NCBI GenBank assembly: GCA_034387635.1
Contig: JAOANU010000003.1
Location: forward strand, 1,612,001-1,676,000
DNA from: Rhodosporidiobolus odoratus
Lineage: Eukaryota; Basidiomycota; Microbotryomycetes; Sporidiobolales; Sporidiobolaceae
Direction of reading: 5' to 3'
Length of the DNA: 64,000 nt
Shown here: positions 13,459-25,500 of the stretch, piece after piece
Layout of the letters: each line of letters opens with the position of its first letter
Position numbering within the stretch: position 1 is the stretch's first letter
Made by a program: the position numbers and the translations under genes
Notes under the pieces: generated by a model
Seen by the model: the letters and a program-made list of their open reading frames with translations, nothing else
Database searches by the model: none
Told to the model about the DNA's origin: nothing

Positions 13459-15074
13459 TCAACCTTCCTGCTTGACCCGCTTCTTCCCCTTCCCCTTACT
13501 TTGCACCTCGCCCACAGGCTTCTTCTTCTTATCGACCTGGGCCTTCAGCATCTCATTCGCAATCTCGTGCTCGATGTCTCTGATCCGTCTGTTGATGCGC
13601 TCTTCGTCCGCGTATCGGACATACTGCTTCACATCGGCTTGCAGAAGGCTCGTGGGGCACGCAGGAGCGTGCTTTACAGGTGGTCTCGAAGCCATAGGGG
13701 TCGTAGATGATGCCGCTCTGTTCGGAGAGACAGACGGGCTTGCAGTAGATTGGCGACCGGTACTGGCAGGAAGACAAGGAGGGGATTGTCTCGGCATCGG
13801 GCCTAGAGAGACAGGTGCGACAGAGGGCGTCGAGAGAGGAGGCAGGGCGTGTGTGAAGACAGCGGCGGAAGCTGCAGAATCTGGAAATTGCTTGTCAGGG
13901 GCAGGTGAAGCAGATTTTTGAGCGGTCGAAACAGCGGGAGTGGCATGCTTGGTCAGGGGTTTGGGAGAGACAAGGACCTTCGAGGCAATACGTGATGCGT
14001 TAGGAGAGCTCGAGAGGGAAGGGGCCGGTTGCTCGCTCGAGTTGATAGGCGAGACAGCCGATGCAATGGTTGTAGAGTTGCGAAGGCCAGGACGACGACT
14101 GGGAGGTCTCGGGTCCTCAGCGTCGGAGGGTGCACTGCGCTTCCTCGTCTTCTTCATCGGCTTTGTAGTAAGCACTGGCGCTTCAGGGTCACGATATCAG
14201 GTTAAAAGGAGAGGTACCGAGCGAGAAAGCAGAAGAAGGTGTTGCGCACCTGTCAGGTATCCTGCTTGACGGAGATAAGCTGCGTGGAGGAGCGCATGAG
14301 CGCCCGCTCTAGATGTACAAAGAGAGGGGGCTGCTCACCTGCGTCACGATAGCGGAACTCGAGCACCATGAGAGGCAACTTGTCTATGTCCTCGTGTTTC
14401 GACTTCGACGAGGCGACCCCTTGCTTAGTCAGCTTGACCCGCCAGTAGCGAAGCTGTATTGTTCCCTTTGTAGTCGCGCGAGTCACGCTACTGGTGCCAG
14501 TAGTCGCAGTCAACGATGCAGCAGCCGGGGCGAACCGAAAAGGGCAAATGCTAGTCTGCGTGGCCGAGGAGGATGCGTCAGGTCTCGGGCACAAGGCTGC
14601 GACATTAGAGTATCTAATCACAGGGGTAAGCCGCGCTCCCTCCGCGACCGCGAATCGGTCTGGATGGTCTGCAGGTTGGTCAAAGCATCTGTCGCTCCGG
14701 GACGTGAGGAGTTCTTCAGCGCTGTGAGTGGAATATTTCAGCGTGGTGATTATCCGGAAAAAGAATGAAGTACGCACGTCTCTCCGTCGACCCACAACTC
14801 CGTTCTGTACGCCGATTTCACCTTGTCCCTCTGGTCTACATAGGCGACGGAAAATCCTTCGCCTGCCTTTCCTTCAATCCAAGCCACGGTCTTGATGCCA
14901 ACCTGCTCTATCTTGTGAATACGGAGCGGCTTGCTGTTGCATTCGACCCAGGCGAAGAGATTGGGAACAGCAGGCGAGCAGCTGCCAGTGAACGTGGAGT
15001 TATCAGCAGTAGCGCCGACAAGGTAACCGAGTATGGAGAGCTTACAGGCGATAGCTATCGTCTGGTGTTCTCAT
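13459..15074 (-). CDS. DUF7918-like protein, copy A
   Basis: The start at 15072-15074 gives the family micro-exon MRTPDDSYR, then a phase-2 intron (GTAAGC donor). Exon 2 encodes the domain start VPNLFAWVECNSKPLRIHKI, followed by AWIEGKAGEGFSVAYVDQRD and LWVDGET. Later exons carry ICPFRFAPAAAS, GTIQLRYWRVKLTKQ and LPLMVLEFRYRDA, the closing strands of the domain. A last exon (14175 to 13459) encodes a Ser/Pro-rich linker, a short helix (DEERINRRIRDIEHEIANEM) and the tail GKKRVKQEG, which contains the SUMO-acceptor consensus V-K-Q-E within a basic NLS-like patch. No frame break was found. It is divergent to the RraA-like gene, 282 bases away, and is the partner of copy A' at 33.5 kb. Biochemical function is unknown; the tail suggests a nuclear protein. 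Confidence 0.65.
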
Positions 15075-15356
15075 CGTAACGGGTTAAGCAAGCAGCAAAG
15101 AAGGTTCGACGGTCGACGGAAGCGAATAAAGAGGAGAAAGATGCAACACACGTTCGGCTCAGGCGGGCGCCAACACTTAAGCCGCGCAGCAGTATGCCGG
15201 GGACCACGGATGATATGGCAGCAGCCTGTCATACTCTGTCAGCCCTCATCCCTTTCAAGCGGGATCGTTGTGGTTCCGTTGTTCCTGCCTCCAGCTTTCT
15301 CTTCCTCCTCCGCCTCGCATTACATCACTATCTGTCTGTTTAACGCCTGAAGAGCC
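15075..15356. promoter_or_regulatory. shared divergent promoter, DUF7918 A / RraA-like
   Basis: These 282 bases separate two genes that start head to head. The CT-rich run at 15240-15310 precedes the RraA start. The equivalent spacer in the other arm (about 33250-33527) has diverged and has lost the RraA start codon. No specific binding site was identified. Confidence 0.45.
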
Positions 15357-16435
15357 ATGAATGACAAGCGCGCTACTGTCGACCAGCTCGCACTGCTCTC
15401 GTCTCTCTCCACCTGTGAGGTCAGCTTTCTTTTCCCCACCTCAACGCGATGGTCGGCTACCCTGCTTATTCTGCACGTCTCGGGTTAGCTTGCCGACGCG
15501 CTAATAAAGCTCAAGCATCCAACCGGAGGATACGTACCGGACTTGGAGCGGTACAGCGGGATGGAAGGGGAAAGGCTCGTCGGGGAGGTGTTCACCATCG
15601 AGGTGCGTGCTAGCGCCCCCCTTTCCCCTCGCATCCAGCTAACAGACTCCTGAACACAGATGGTAGACTCACAGGACCTTGACGCTCCGAAGCTCAAGGG
15701 CCACTTCGTCTGTTTTCTCCCTCCCTTTCTTTCAGTGATTTGCGGTTCAGTCCGGTTGACGAGCCCTGCCCAGGTCGACCTTGCCGAGCCCGGCACCGTG
15801 GTATTCATTTCTACGCCAGTGGGTATGTAAGACTACCTACGCAAGAGTGAGGAGCAAGACTCAGGCCTGACCCTTCTTCTTCCCTCTCCTTTTCCTACTC
15901 TTTGCAGATGCCAAGAGCGCCTCTCTGGGCGGCCTCCTCGCGACCGCCTTGCAGGCGAAAGGAGTGAAAGGCTGCATAACGTGTGGACGGTGCCGCGACC
16001 TCGATGAGCTCAACGACCTTGGCTTTCCGGTTCGTCGGTCTCAATCCTTTCCGTGCCGACCGGCTTGGTGAGGTCCAGTTAGGCCCTGGCCCGCGAAGTA
16101 GTAATAACGTCCTAATGCTGCAGGTATATGCCCGCGGCCACTCTGCTCTGGGACAATCTCCCTTCACCCGCGTCTCTCGAGTGCAAGTCCCGCTCAGCAT
16201 CCCGCCTGTTTCAACCTCGCCTTCTTCCGACTTTCCCGCCTTTCCTCCTACCGAGGTACATCCGTTCGACATTGCTGTGGCCGATCGAGACGGAGTTGTA
16301 GTGATTCAACCCGCTGTGCTCGACGACGTTCTGCGGTTGGCAGCAGAGGGAAGAGCGGTAGACGAGCGGTGTCGAGTTGATCTTCTGGCCGGCAAGGGAG
16401 TGGCGGAGACCTTCAAGCTGCATCGAGGGAAGTGA
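15357..16435 (+). CDS. RraA-like / 4-hydroxy-4-methyl-2-oxoglutarate aldolase family protein
   Basis: Members of this family (yeast YER010C-like, bacterial HMG/CHA aldolase, RraA) share a swivelling beta-alpha fold; fungal roles are mostly unproven aldolase or oxaloacetate decarboxylase activities. Exon 1 encodes MNDKRATVDQLALLSSLSTCE, then LADALIKLKHPTGGYVPDL. After further introns come VDLAEPGTVVFISTPV, GGLLATALQAKGVKGCITCG and the metal/substrate signature GRCRD, followed by LNDLGFPVYARGHSALGQSPFTR. The last exon ends with HPFDIAVADRDGVVVIQPAV and a helical tail to FKLHRGK at stop 16433-16435. GGLLAT, the G-x-x-R-D type signature and FPVYARG are in the right order and spacing for an active enzyme. 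Introns lie near 15417-15485, 15602-15659, 15709-15773, 15826-15907 and 16029-16123. Its inverted copy at 32-33 kb is a pseudogene. Confidence 0.8.
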
Positions 16436-17144
16436 CCTGCTGCCTTCATCGCTGATGCCCGCGGTACGCCGGTACGTTGATAGAGCAATCGAGCGGGAAG
16501 GCGGGAACTCCCTCGGGTGCGTCCTCTCGGCTTGCACTCGTTCCCATCTCCGTGTGCCGTTGACCGACTGACCAAAGCAGACTGCTGAGCAATTGATACC
16601 GCAGACTACTAGACTCCTTGACCGCCCACTACTTTCGGCCCGAGTCCACCGCATCTTTCCTTCTTTTCGCCGGCACACTCTGTCGTGTTGCGGCCAGACT
16701 CGACCTATCGGATTACCTCCATCTAGCCTTCGCCACCTACCTACACCTGGCATGTACGCGGTACACCCGTAGCTTTTGCCCTTGCGGTTCCCTCTGGTGA
16801 CCTTCTCAGATCAGCTGGCGGACTGTGATCTTCACGCTAGCTCTGCCATGCTGCATAGCACTGTCCACACAACACAGACTTTTCTTCTGGCTGCGCGAGA
16901 GCAGACCTCCGCCCTGAACTAGCGGTTGTCGGCGATTTCTCCTAATCGAAAACCATTTGTCTGGTTCAGTCTGCTTCTTGTCCCCGCTTGGCTCGTATAG
17001 CTCGGCGAACCTCTAACTCACTCCTTCCCCCTCGAGTCATACGTTTCGCCCATACTTCTTGACAATAGGTGAAGACGGCCCGGTCCGACGTTCTCCTTCT
17101 TTCCCTACGGGTTCCGTTTATCCTTCTGCCTATCACGCCTCGCC
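16436..17144. other. intergenic between RraA-like gene and DUF7918 B
   Basis: These 709 bases have no gene. The first 100 or so (to about 16530) are nearly identical to the inverted copy at 32080-32176, and a second conserved patch near 16770-16815 matches one near 31790-31835. The space belongs to the duplicated segment and includes the promoter of B. Confidence 0.55.
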
Positions 17145-18522
17145 ATGTCTTCCCCAGACCTGGATCATCGCCTGTGAGTGCGATTCATGCATCAGTGAAC
17201 CGCTCGCAAGCCAGGCTGACCTCTCTCCCACCAGTCAATCCAGCCTTCTCCCTCAATGCTCGGCTTTCGTCCAGCTCGACGGCCGCGACGCGGAAGTCCT
17301 CGGTTCTGTCAATGACGACCAGAAGAGTAAGAGTTATTGCTATATCGAAAGCTGGGATGGAGCATTCCTCGAAGTGGGCTTTCGAGACCGGCGGACTACG
17401 CCTGGCGAGGACGATTTCGTATTGAGGCTCTTTGTGGACGGCCAACTGTGAGTCTCTTTCCCTTCAAACTCGCTTGAAACGGCTCATGACCTCCCCCCTC
17501 CCTCAGCGTCAATTCCACCGCCTTCCAAACCTCCGACCCGCTCTTCCGTCTTCCACCGCAACACAAGGCGAGGGTGACGACCTGGTCAGGGCGATTGGCA
17601 GGAGACGTGCGTTGATGTTTCTCGCGTTCATTCACGTCTCAGCTCAACCTCTCTTCGCTGCCAGCGCGCCGTCCAGCGTGTTCGGCTCGAGGAGGCTAGC
17701 TTTACCGATCAAGAGGACGAAGCTGCAAGTGCTGACCAACAAGCGCTGGTTGGGTCGATTCGCGTCTCCTACAACCGTGTTCGTACCACCCAGTACGCCG
17801 AGCCCGAATGGCCGGCCCCGCTGGTCGACGAGCCGTTCTTCGAGGACAAGCCGGACGCGATGAGAGGCGTCTTTACTCCTGGACAGCGTCCAACGCATCG
17901 AGCTTGGTGAGCCACAATCCGTTACCGCACTGCCTACAACCCTTGACGGTTGTTTGGTTACAGCCTCGCCGACGAAATCGAGCAACCCATCCGAGCCTGG
18001 CTGGCTTTTGACTGGATTGATGAGGAGGACGAGCCATACTGGACCTTCGAGTGGAGGTACCGGCCTCGAGGCGAGTGCTTTTCCAACATTGCCCTCGGAG
18101 CCGTTCTGACGGAAATTCCACATCCGGCAGCATTTCTGCAAACGGCTACGTTTCTTCCTCGTAGGCTCTGACCTTTTTTGCACGCCTTCTTGCCGTTGAC
18201 CGTTGCATTGCTGACGCTCCGGCCGCGTGCAGCCGACACTCCGCCTTCGAACTTAAGCTGTCGCGCGTCCCCGAGCGTTGCGTCGCGTCAAGAACAGATA
18301 ACGGATTTGCGGGCAAAACTGAAAAAACTCGAGGACGAGGAGAAAGCGGAAGCCTCTCAACCCAAGCGCGAGCCAAGCCAGGGAGAGCACAAGGGCGACC
18401 TACTTGTCTCTGTCCAACCACTTGAAGCGCAACAGGCAAGCGACGGCGGCTTATCGGCGCAGAACGGGGTCGAGAATAAGAAGGTCGTAGTGCTTGATCT
18501 GGTGTCTGATGGAGAGGACTGA
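17145..18522 (+). CDS. DUF7918-like protein, copy B, with C-terminal SIM-like motif
   Basis: The micro-exon at ATG 17145 encodes MSSPDLDHR with a phase-2 GTGAGT donor. Exon 2 carries SAFVQLDGRDAEVLG, CYIESWDGAFLEVGFRDRR and FVLRLFVDGQL. The third exon holds VNSTAFQTSDPLFRLPPQHK. The fourth has VRLEEASFTDQEDEAAS then GSIRVSYNRVRTTQY. The next ends the domain with LADEIEQPIRAWLAFDWIDE and WTFEWRYRPR. The last exon encodes a short coiled coil (ITDLRAKLKKLEDEEKAEA) and ends KKVVVLDLVSDGED, a hydrophobic run followed by acidic residues as in SUMO-interacting motifs. No frame break was seen. It is most similar to B' (VLRLYVDGQL, DPLFHLPPKH). Function is unknown. Confidence 0.65.
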
Positions 18523-19054
18523 AAGGAACTCGGGTGCGTCCCTCTGTTCTAAGTCGAGTCCGTCTGTCCATAGTAGCTTACGCGCTGCATGAAAAAGAGG
18601 CGCAGCACAGCTCTAGCTAACAAGGTCGGGTTGGAATTCTACAATCTCCATCCGTTTATGCTCTCATTGCCCGATCGCGCTCGCGGCAGACGCCGCATCT
18701 ACCGGAGAGAGGGTTAGCTGCTTGTACAGCAGCTCTATGAATCGCTGTAGCGAGATGAAGTTGACGACGGAAATCGGCAATGACCTTCTCAAACTCCCTT
18801 TTCCTTCCTCTGTTGACCCTCACCCTCACTCCTGCAGCTTGATATGCTCGCCACGGGAAAAATCACAGTACTGTAGGATGAAGATATAGCGGCGCTTGCC
18901 ACCATATAAGCGACCACTGAACAAACTCTACCTTTCTCCTTCACGTTCCTTCCGTTACGTACAAACTATGTCCGACCGCGAGAGCCCCCTCGGGTTCCAA
19001 GCTACCAATATTCGTCTGTACATCTGCTCCTTCAGCTCCCTTCGCACCAACCCT
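18523..19054. other. intergenic, 532 bases
   Basis: This is convergent space between DUF7918 B (+) and the broken copy D (-). No gene or repeat was recognised. Confidence 0.5.
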
Positions 19055-19763
19055 TTAGTCCACCTCTCTCTTCACCTCCCTCTCGTCTCCTTCATCCGTC
19101 ACGACCTGGCTTCTCACCACTTTGGCTGGATCCCCTTGTGCCCTACCATGGCTCGAAGCACCAGTGCCCACCTCCCGCATGTCACCAATCTCCTTTTCAA
19201 GGGCCAAGATCCCTTCTTGCCGCTTAAGCCAGTCGAGTTCAGCCTGCAAAGCGCCGAGATCGCCGGAGTCGAGCTGGGCGGCCAACGTCGATGATTGCAG
19301 AGGAGGAAACAGCTTAGTGGTTGAGTTGCAGAGTGAGAGAGGGCAGGGAACGATGTGCGAGACTGAGTATTTAAAGATTGGGAAGAAGAGGGAGAGGAGG
19401 TACGAGAACAGTCACCTTCGGCAGGAATGAAGGGTGTCGCGGCGTTAGAAGTCGAGTCGACGGCGGGGGAACGGGTGGTCCGGGCGCTTCTGCTGTGGCA
19501 CTTGAAGCCAGAGCAGCTTTGCGAGCCTCTGCGAGCTTTTGGCTCATGGACAGAGGAAAGATAGTCAACATAGCCGATAGTCTTGTTGCCCTCTTGTGAG
19601 ATGCTGTAGACTTGAACTGGGTAGTCGTCCATGGTGAACCAGGCGGCGAAGTTTGGCAGTTGAGGGAAGGCGCTGCTAAGTGTCAATGGATCCGCAAGCG
19701 GGAGGGCGCGGAGCGGACTGGAAAAGCGCACAGCTTGAAGCCTTTGCTTGGTGAGTAGGTTAT
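19055..19763 (-). pseudogene. truncated DUF7918-like pseudogene, copy D
   Basis: Read on the minus strand, the micro-exon aligns with that of copy C (TYSPSKGFK against SYIPSDGFQ), but the start codon is ATA (19761-19763) instead of ATG. Exon 2 gives FPQLPNFAAWFTMDDYPVQV and SISQEGNKTIGYVD, closest to copy C. The rest of the domain, from about the VHYADCR position to RYRS, is missing. The sequence resumes in linker and coiled coil (LQAELDWLKRQEGILALEKE) and ends REVKREVD, again V-K-R-E. Start loss plus loss of most of the domain make it a probable pseudogene, although a shorter product from an internal ATG is possible. Confidence 0.65.
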
Positions 19764-20002
19764 CTGGTGGCTAGTTGTCCAGCAAAACCGAAATCGAGAG
19801 AAGTTTGGGCGCCTCGACGCGACAAAGACAAACAACCTCGACGACGCTCGCGCATGGGAGGTCAGCCGTCGAGAAGCGTTGCAGTGTCGGCGATGAGCTC
19901 CAAAACGTGCACAGTCGTTGTGAACAACGCCAGTCACCTCGAAAGCGAGTCTCAATGTCCCCTCTCGCCGTGCAAAAGAAAAGGCTTCTCGCAGCCTCCA
20001 TT

Positions 20003-22337
20003 TCAAAACCTGTATCTCACCCCTCCAGGTTTCCCCCTCTCCCTCCTCTCCCTCCTCTCCCTCTCCCGTTCCTCCTCCGTCTTCCCTCGACTACCCGCCA
20101 GATTCCTCCCCGCCTCCACAGCCTCCAACCCGTCGAATTCCATCTCCAAGGCAACTTTCTCCCTCTCCCTCTCCTCCCTCTCCTCCCTCCTCACTCGATC
20201 CCTCTCATCCCTCTCGTCCCTGAATCGACCCACTTCCGCCAGTCCAACCTCGAGCGAATGCCACCGTCTCGCTTTCTTCAGTTCCGACTCGAACTCGAGC
20301 GCGTCCGCAGCCAGATCTTGCCAGTCGAGGCCGTCTGGGCCTGCTTCGTCAGTGGGGACGTTCGAGTCGGGTCGGGGACGTTTTGAAGCTGATAAGGTCG
20401 AGCTCGAGGAGAAAGGAGAAGAGCTTGGACGAGCCGTACGAAGAGCGATCTTGACTGCCGTCAGACGATCCGTAGACATCCACCCTCCTCCTCCTCCTCC
20501 TCCTCCTGCTGCTGCTGCTGTTGTCCCTACTGCAGAGGAAGAAGCTGCAGAGGAGGGTACAGCCGAAGGATGATTGAAAGCATTCGGAACCCCCGCTTGA
20601 AGGAGGTGTCGTTCCCTCTCCCCTAGTGCGCGAGCTGCAGCAGGTGCAGCAGACGAGGAGGACGTAGGAAGTGAGGAGGAGGAGGGTTCGGAGGGTGAAG
20701 CGGAGGAGGGGGAGAAGAGGGGGGAGATCTGGGAGGTGGTGGTTGTTGAAATGGTGGTGGAGGAAGGGGAGGGGCAGAGGGAGATGAGGAGGTTGAGCAG
20801 GGTTTGGGCGATGTCTGCATGACCGAGGAGGAAGGAAGGGAAAGGTCAGAACACTGTCGATGCTTCGTGACGATAGGTAGAGAGAGCAAGAGAGAGCGAT
20901 ACGGGGCCAGGGAAAAAAACCACGCACCATCAATGTCCTGCATGTCCCCCTCTCCCTCCTCCTCACACCATCCCGGAACATCCTCATCCCATACCTTCTG
21001 CTCTGTCTTATCTCCCGGAACCCGAGCTCCCTCGACTAGCAAGAACCCAGCGACCCAAAGCGTGGCCACCGCGCACGTATGAGGCGGGTACGATAGCGGG
21101 GCAAGGTTACGGTGGAGGTCGGCGAGGAGGAGAAATGCGAGGTAGGTCAGGGTTTTGCGGATTGGTTCGTGAGCTGCTGCTGTTGTGGTTGCTGCTGTCG
21201 GGACAAGCGGAACGGGGAGCGAAGGCAGAGCGGCGGACAGTCGGAGAAGATGGGTGAAGGCGTCGCGGGTGGGTGGAGGAGTGGCGAGGGCGAGGAGAGC
21301 ATCGTTGCTGACTTGCGCAGCTGAGGAGGCGGAAGGCGAGAGGGAGCGGTGTAGGTTGAAATTGAAGGAAATGGTTTGCAGGATGAGGCGTTCAATGCCG
21401 ATGAGGTGCGGGCGATGGGCTTCTTGGGTCTGCAGCGGGTAAGAGCGCATGGCGTCAGACACAGCGTCAAGGTCCGTAATCATCTAGCTCGGCAAAATGG
21501 CTCGAAAGCTTTTGCGAACTTGATGCTTCCCGACGGAGCTGAGTATGCAGCCAGCAGAGAAAGATACGACGCACCGCCAGATCCCCTTCCCCTCTCCCGT
21601 CACCTCCCTCCATCATAGTGAGCACCTGGTGGGCGGCAATCTGAATGTCGCGCAGCTTTTTGAGCGTGTCTTCCAGTTTCGAGGCGACGAGGAGGGCCGA
21701 GAGGGAGACGTCCTGCAAAGCTCGAGACAAGACAGAAGTAGCGCAAGGGACAGAGTGTGAGCGAGTGAGTAACATCAGCGGGAGACGGGAGGCGAGAAGC
21801 ACGCGGATACTCGAGGGGAGAAAGGGCCAGGAAGGATGGAGCAAAGGAAAACGTCGACGGACCTGGTAGGCAAAGTCACTGATGGGAAAGTGGAGATGGA
21901 AGCGATGGTATAGTTTCTGTGCGGTTGCGGTCGTTCTTCGAGGACTGTTGGTAACGGCGGACGCGAGCCGAGCGAGGAAAGAAGAGATGCGAGGTTAGAC
22001 CCGAGTCGAGACGAGACGGAGTTGAGGACGGTGCGTACAACCCTAGCCTGGCTGCGACCCTCTCTATGAATCCGGCTGCGAGTTGCCTGTGCTGGTTGAT
22101 GCGGTGTTCCGACATGGGTTTCCTGGTGGTTGACCCGATGGGAGCTGCGTTGCCTGGTGCCTGCAGAGGTTGCCCCTGGTGGTCGAGGTTTACTCTTGTG
22201 GTGGCTTGTAGGTGTACGAGGTGATCCAGTTCCAGTGGAGCGTAGTAGGGTCTGAAGGTTCGAATGATGGCGAGCGGAGGAGGGAGAGTGGGGTCCAGGG
22301 GAGGAGCCGGGGGAGGGACTCCGACCAGTTGGTCCAT
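20003..22337 (-). CDS. CTK2: CTK2-like cyclin (CTDK-I / CDK12-type cyclin subunit)
   Basis: Cyclin partner of a C-terminal-domain kinase that phosphorylates RNA polymerase II during elongation. The likely start is ATG 22335-22337 (MDQLVGVPPPAPPL). The cyclin box is spread over exons: FRPYYAPLELDHLV, HRQLAAGFIERVAARLGL, LYHRFHLHFPISDFAYQ, VSLSALLVASKLEDTLKKLR, then HLIGIERLILQTISFNFN, KTLTYLAFLLLADLHRNLAP and CAVATLWVAGFLLVEGARVP. The pattern HLIGIERLIL-x-TI-F-F is typical of Ctk2/cyclin K/L rather than cell-cycle cyclins. The long last exon adds Ser/Ala-rich linkers, a Gly run and a strongly charged helix rich in Arg and Glu (RDERDERDRVRREEREERE) ending GGVRYRF. It starts 151 bases from SEC3 on the other strand. 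Cyclin K or L naming remains possible. Confidence 0.75.
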
Positions 22338-22488
22338 CTGGTACAACTGCTCGAGGATGTATACAGCCTCAGTGAGAGAGTCTTGCAACCGTCGAGAGTA
22401 GCGAGGAGATTACTCTAACTCGACTCTCATCTCGTCTCGTCTCGTCTCGCTTCGACTGGGACTGGGTTGGACTGCTGGCTGGTAGAGT
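22338..22488. promoter_or_regulatory. divergent CTK2/SEC3 promoter with TCTCG repeats
   Basis: These 151 bases lie between two head-to-head starts. They contain a short run of TCTCG repeats at about 22430-22449. No TATA box is obvious. Confidence 0.4.
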
Positions 22489-22548
22489 ATGGACTACTCG
22501 CGTAACATTATAGCATCGCTCTTTACTCCTCAACCAGGTCAACCTCGT

Positions 22549-22587
<39 letters not shown>

Positions 22588-25500
22588 CTCCTTCTCCCCT
22601 CGTTTCCCCCTCATCACTACTTGGCCAACCTCGCTCTCGCCTCACACAGCTCAAGAATCCCTCATTGCCTACCTGCAAACCTTTGAAGAACAACCAGCAA
22701 CAGCCTCGAAAAAGGCCCGCTTCCTCATCCTCTCGAGTGAGCCAACACTCCCCTCTTCCCCTCTTTCCCCCCACTCGATCCCCCAACTCACCCCATCTCA
22801 CCCTTGCTGACCCTTGCTGACTCGCCTTGCAGCACTCCGGAACGGCACTCTCAAACTACACAAGGCAAAACAGAATGCCAACCAAACCTTCAGCATTGGC
22901 AAAACCTGGGGACTCGAGGACTTGCAGAGGGTCGAGGTCGGAAAGGTGCGTCGCCGTGTCTCTGGGCCTTCCCGACTGCTCGGCACTCGCGGGCTGTGTC
23001 AGGTTCAGCCAATTCATCGACTCACGCTCGCCACTTGTCTGCACAGCGCCTTGTCACGGGTCGCATGCAGGTCCGTTTCCACGATTTTCTCCGCTGCTCG
23101 ATCAACGCTGACCCTTGTACCCGCTCAGCCTCTCGAGTTTACCCTCGTGATCAACAACAAGACGTACCGCTATGACACGGACCTTCCCTCGAGCCAGCAA
23201 GCCCAATTCCTGGTCACCGTCGTCAGGTGCTGGAGGAGGTTCATGTCTGGTGCGCAGCCGGCACTTCGCTTTCCAGAAGAGCTGCAGTACTGATAGCTAA
23301 TTGCTGGTGGCACTTACAGGTCGAAACGCGCCCGACCTCACCCTCACCGGCTTCTCTGTCGATTCGCCCAACCCTTCTTCAGGCGCGCTTCCTTCACAGC
23401 CTCAGCCGTCTTCGCGATCCGCCACTCCTTCGTCTTCTACTCCTGCTCGCCCTTCCTCGCGCCCTTCGCAAAGCGGGCCCTCCCATGACCCTCACCCCCA
23501 AGGACCTCGACCTTCCTATTCCTCCCAGTCCGCCCTTCCGATGCACCAGCAACGCCCCTCCTCTGCCGTCTCCAACTCTTCCGCCCGCCCGTCCCTCTCA
23601 CAGTCCCAACAGAGCGACTACCGCATGCCACCTTCTTCCGCTCCTCGCCCTTCAAACGGTTCCGCGTACTCCCTCCAGCAACAACAAGGTCGCCCGGAAA
23701 GCCCCCTCCGACGACCTTCCGTCGCACAAGGCCCGCTCGATCGAGATGGACCCTCAAGAGCTTCAGTGGGGAGCATCGGCGGCGGTGGTCCACCTCATTC
23801 TACCTCTTCTTCTTCCTCCTTTTCGACAACGACAACACCGCGAAAACCTTCAGTTCAGCATGACCCCGGTCGACCCCTTCCGTCGGGACGGCAAAATTCC
23901 ATTCCGTCTTCTTCTGCTTCTTTTTCTGGAGCTGGTCCTTCACTGCGCGAGCCTCCGACCAGAAGACCCACGCAAGATGGTCCACCTATCGGGATGGGGA
24001 TCGATTTCTCCGGTGGAGCTGCTGCCGCTGCTTCTTCCTCTTCTTCTTCGTCAGGGCTTCAACAGCACTTTGCGCCGACTCAACCGCTCTCCATTCCGGG
24101 GAGACCACCTGTCGGGAGGGTTTTGGCGGATGAACCGGGACCGCCACCTGCAAGAGTTGGGGGGAGGTTTGCGGGAGGAAGGTCGTCGGGGAAGAAAGAA
24201 CCAGGAGGAGGAGGTGGAGGTGGAGAAGTGGGACCTGGGGGGGCGAGGCCCGGTTCCCCTTCGACCTCGAAAACGAATGCGCCTCAGCCTCAAGCGCTTG
24301 CCCCCGCTCTTGTCTCTACGAAACGAATGCACGAAGACCAACTAGATGACGATACCGTCCTCAGTAATGTTGAAGAAATGTTGGAAGGGTTCGAGTGGAG
24401 AGGTGGGTTGGGGGGTTCGGGTGGGAGTGGTGGTGGAGGTTTGGGAGGTGGTGGTGGTGGAGGAGGAGGAGGGATGGGAATGGGAGAGAGGGGTAAAGGG
24501 GGGAGGAGTAAGGCGGATGAGATCGAGAAGAGGTTGGTAGGGGAGTTGAAGGCGCTGGAGGCGGTGCGTTTCTGACTTTCCTACGATACTGTTCAGTTTA
24601 CAGGCTCTTTGTGATGTGCTGACTGGATCGAACCTACGCGTGACACTCCTCTTCCTTCCTTTTCATACCTCGCCTCTCAAATGCATGACCTTTCCTCCCT
24701 CCCTCTGTCAACCTCCTCCTTTCCTCCGCTGGGCAGGCGTCTATTCACGCTATCATGGAATCCGACGATCGTGTCACCGGAGTGATCAAGCAACTTGACG
24801 ATGCCATGGCAGAATTGGATAAGATGGATCTTATGATGGGGGTGTATAAGACGCAGTTGAATGTGCGTCAAACTGGCCCGTCTTCGTCTACTCCTCCTCC
24901 CTCGCGTGCGATAGTAAGACTCGCGAAGCAGGTGATGGGTCGACGTTTGCGATCGTTTCGCTGACACCCCGTTCACGCTCGCAGCTCATGACGGACGATA
25001 TTGCCCATATCGAGTCGCAGAATCGCGGTCTCCAAGTCCAGACGAGTAATCAGCGTGCCCTCTTAGCCGAGCTAGACAAGCTCATGGTGCGTCGACATGA
25101 CCTCCCCTTTGTCCTTTCTCCTTCCGAACATTGCTAACCTTGAGCCTGATACACAGTCTACCATACACATCCCCGCCTCTGACCTCACTGCTTTGATTCA
25201 AGAGTCGCTCGAGAACCCTCAAGGAATTGAGCGGCTAGAGAGAGCGGCGGTCAGCTTGTACAAGGCGTTGCTGAGTACGCGAGACACAGGTGCGCTCTGC
25301 ACATCTCATTCCCTGATTCCGGACGAGCCCGTTTCGGCTTGAGCATGGGTCCTTGATTACGTCGAATGCTTATCACGTCTATGTATGTTCTCTGCATAGC
25401 TGTTGGGGATATGGCCGCTGCCTCTGAACGAGTCGGAGAGTACCGCGCCAAAGCCAGTCAATTCTGCAAGCGCGTCTTTGACTTTTTGAGTATCATGTTC

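Larger units (their letters stand above)
13459..18522. repeat. left arm of mirror-image segmental duplication (A - RraA - B)
   Basis: The block carries DUF7918 A (-), the RraA-like gene (+) and DUF7918 B (+). The same three genes with their spacers recur in reverse order and opposite strand at 30063-35031. Gene spacings match: 282 and about 270-300 bases between A and RraA, 709 and 728 between RraA and B. Similarity is patchy, from weak in gene A to about 97% in the last RraA exon. Confidence 0.8.

Noticed and set aside
20349..20987. Pro/Leu-rich minus frames over the CTK2 tail
   Set aside because: These are other-frame shadows of the CTK2 C-terminal exon, produced by CT-rich DNA.
23227..24345. 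Plus-strand frame of 372 residues over the SEC3 linker
   Set aside because: It runs out of phase with the SEC3 exons on both sides; the in-frame reading is the Ser/Pro-rich linker.
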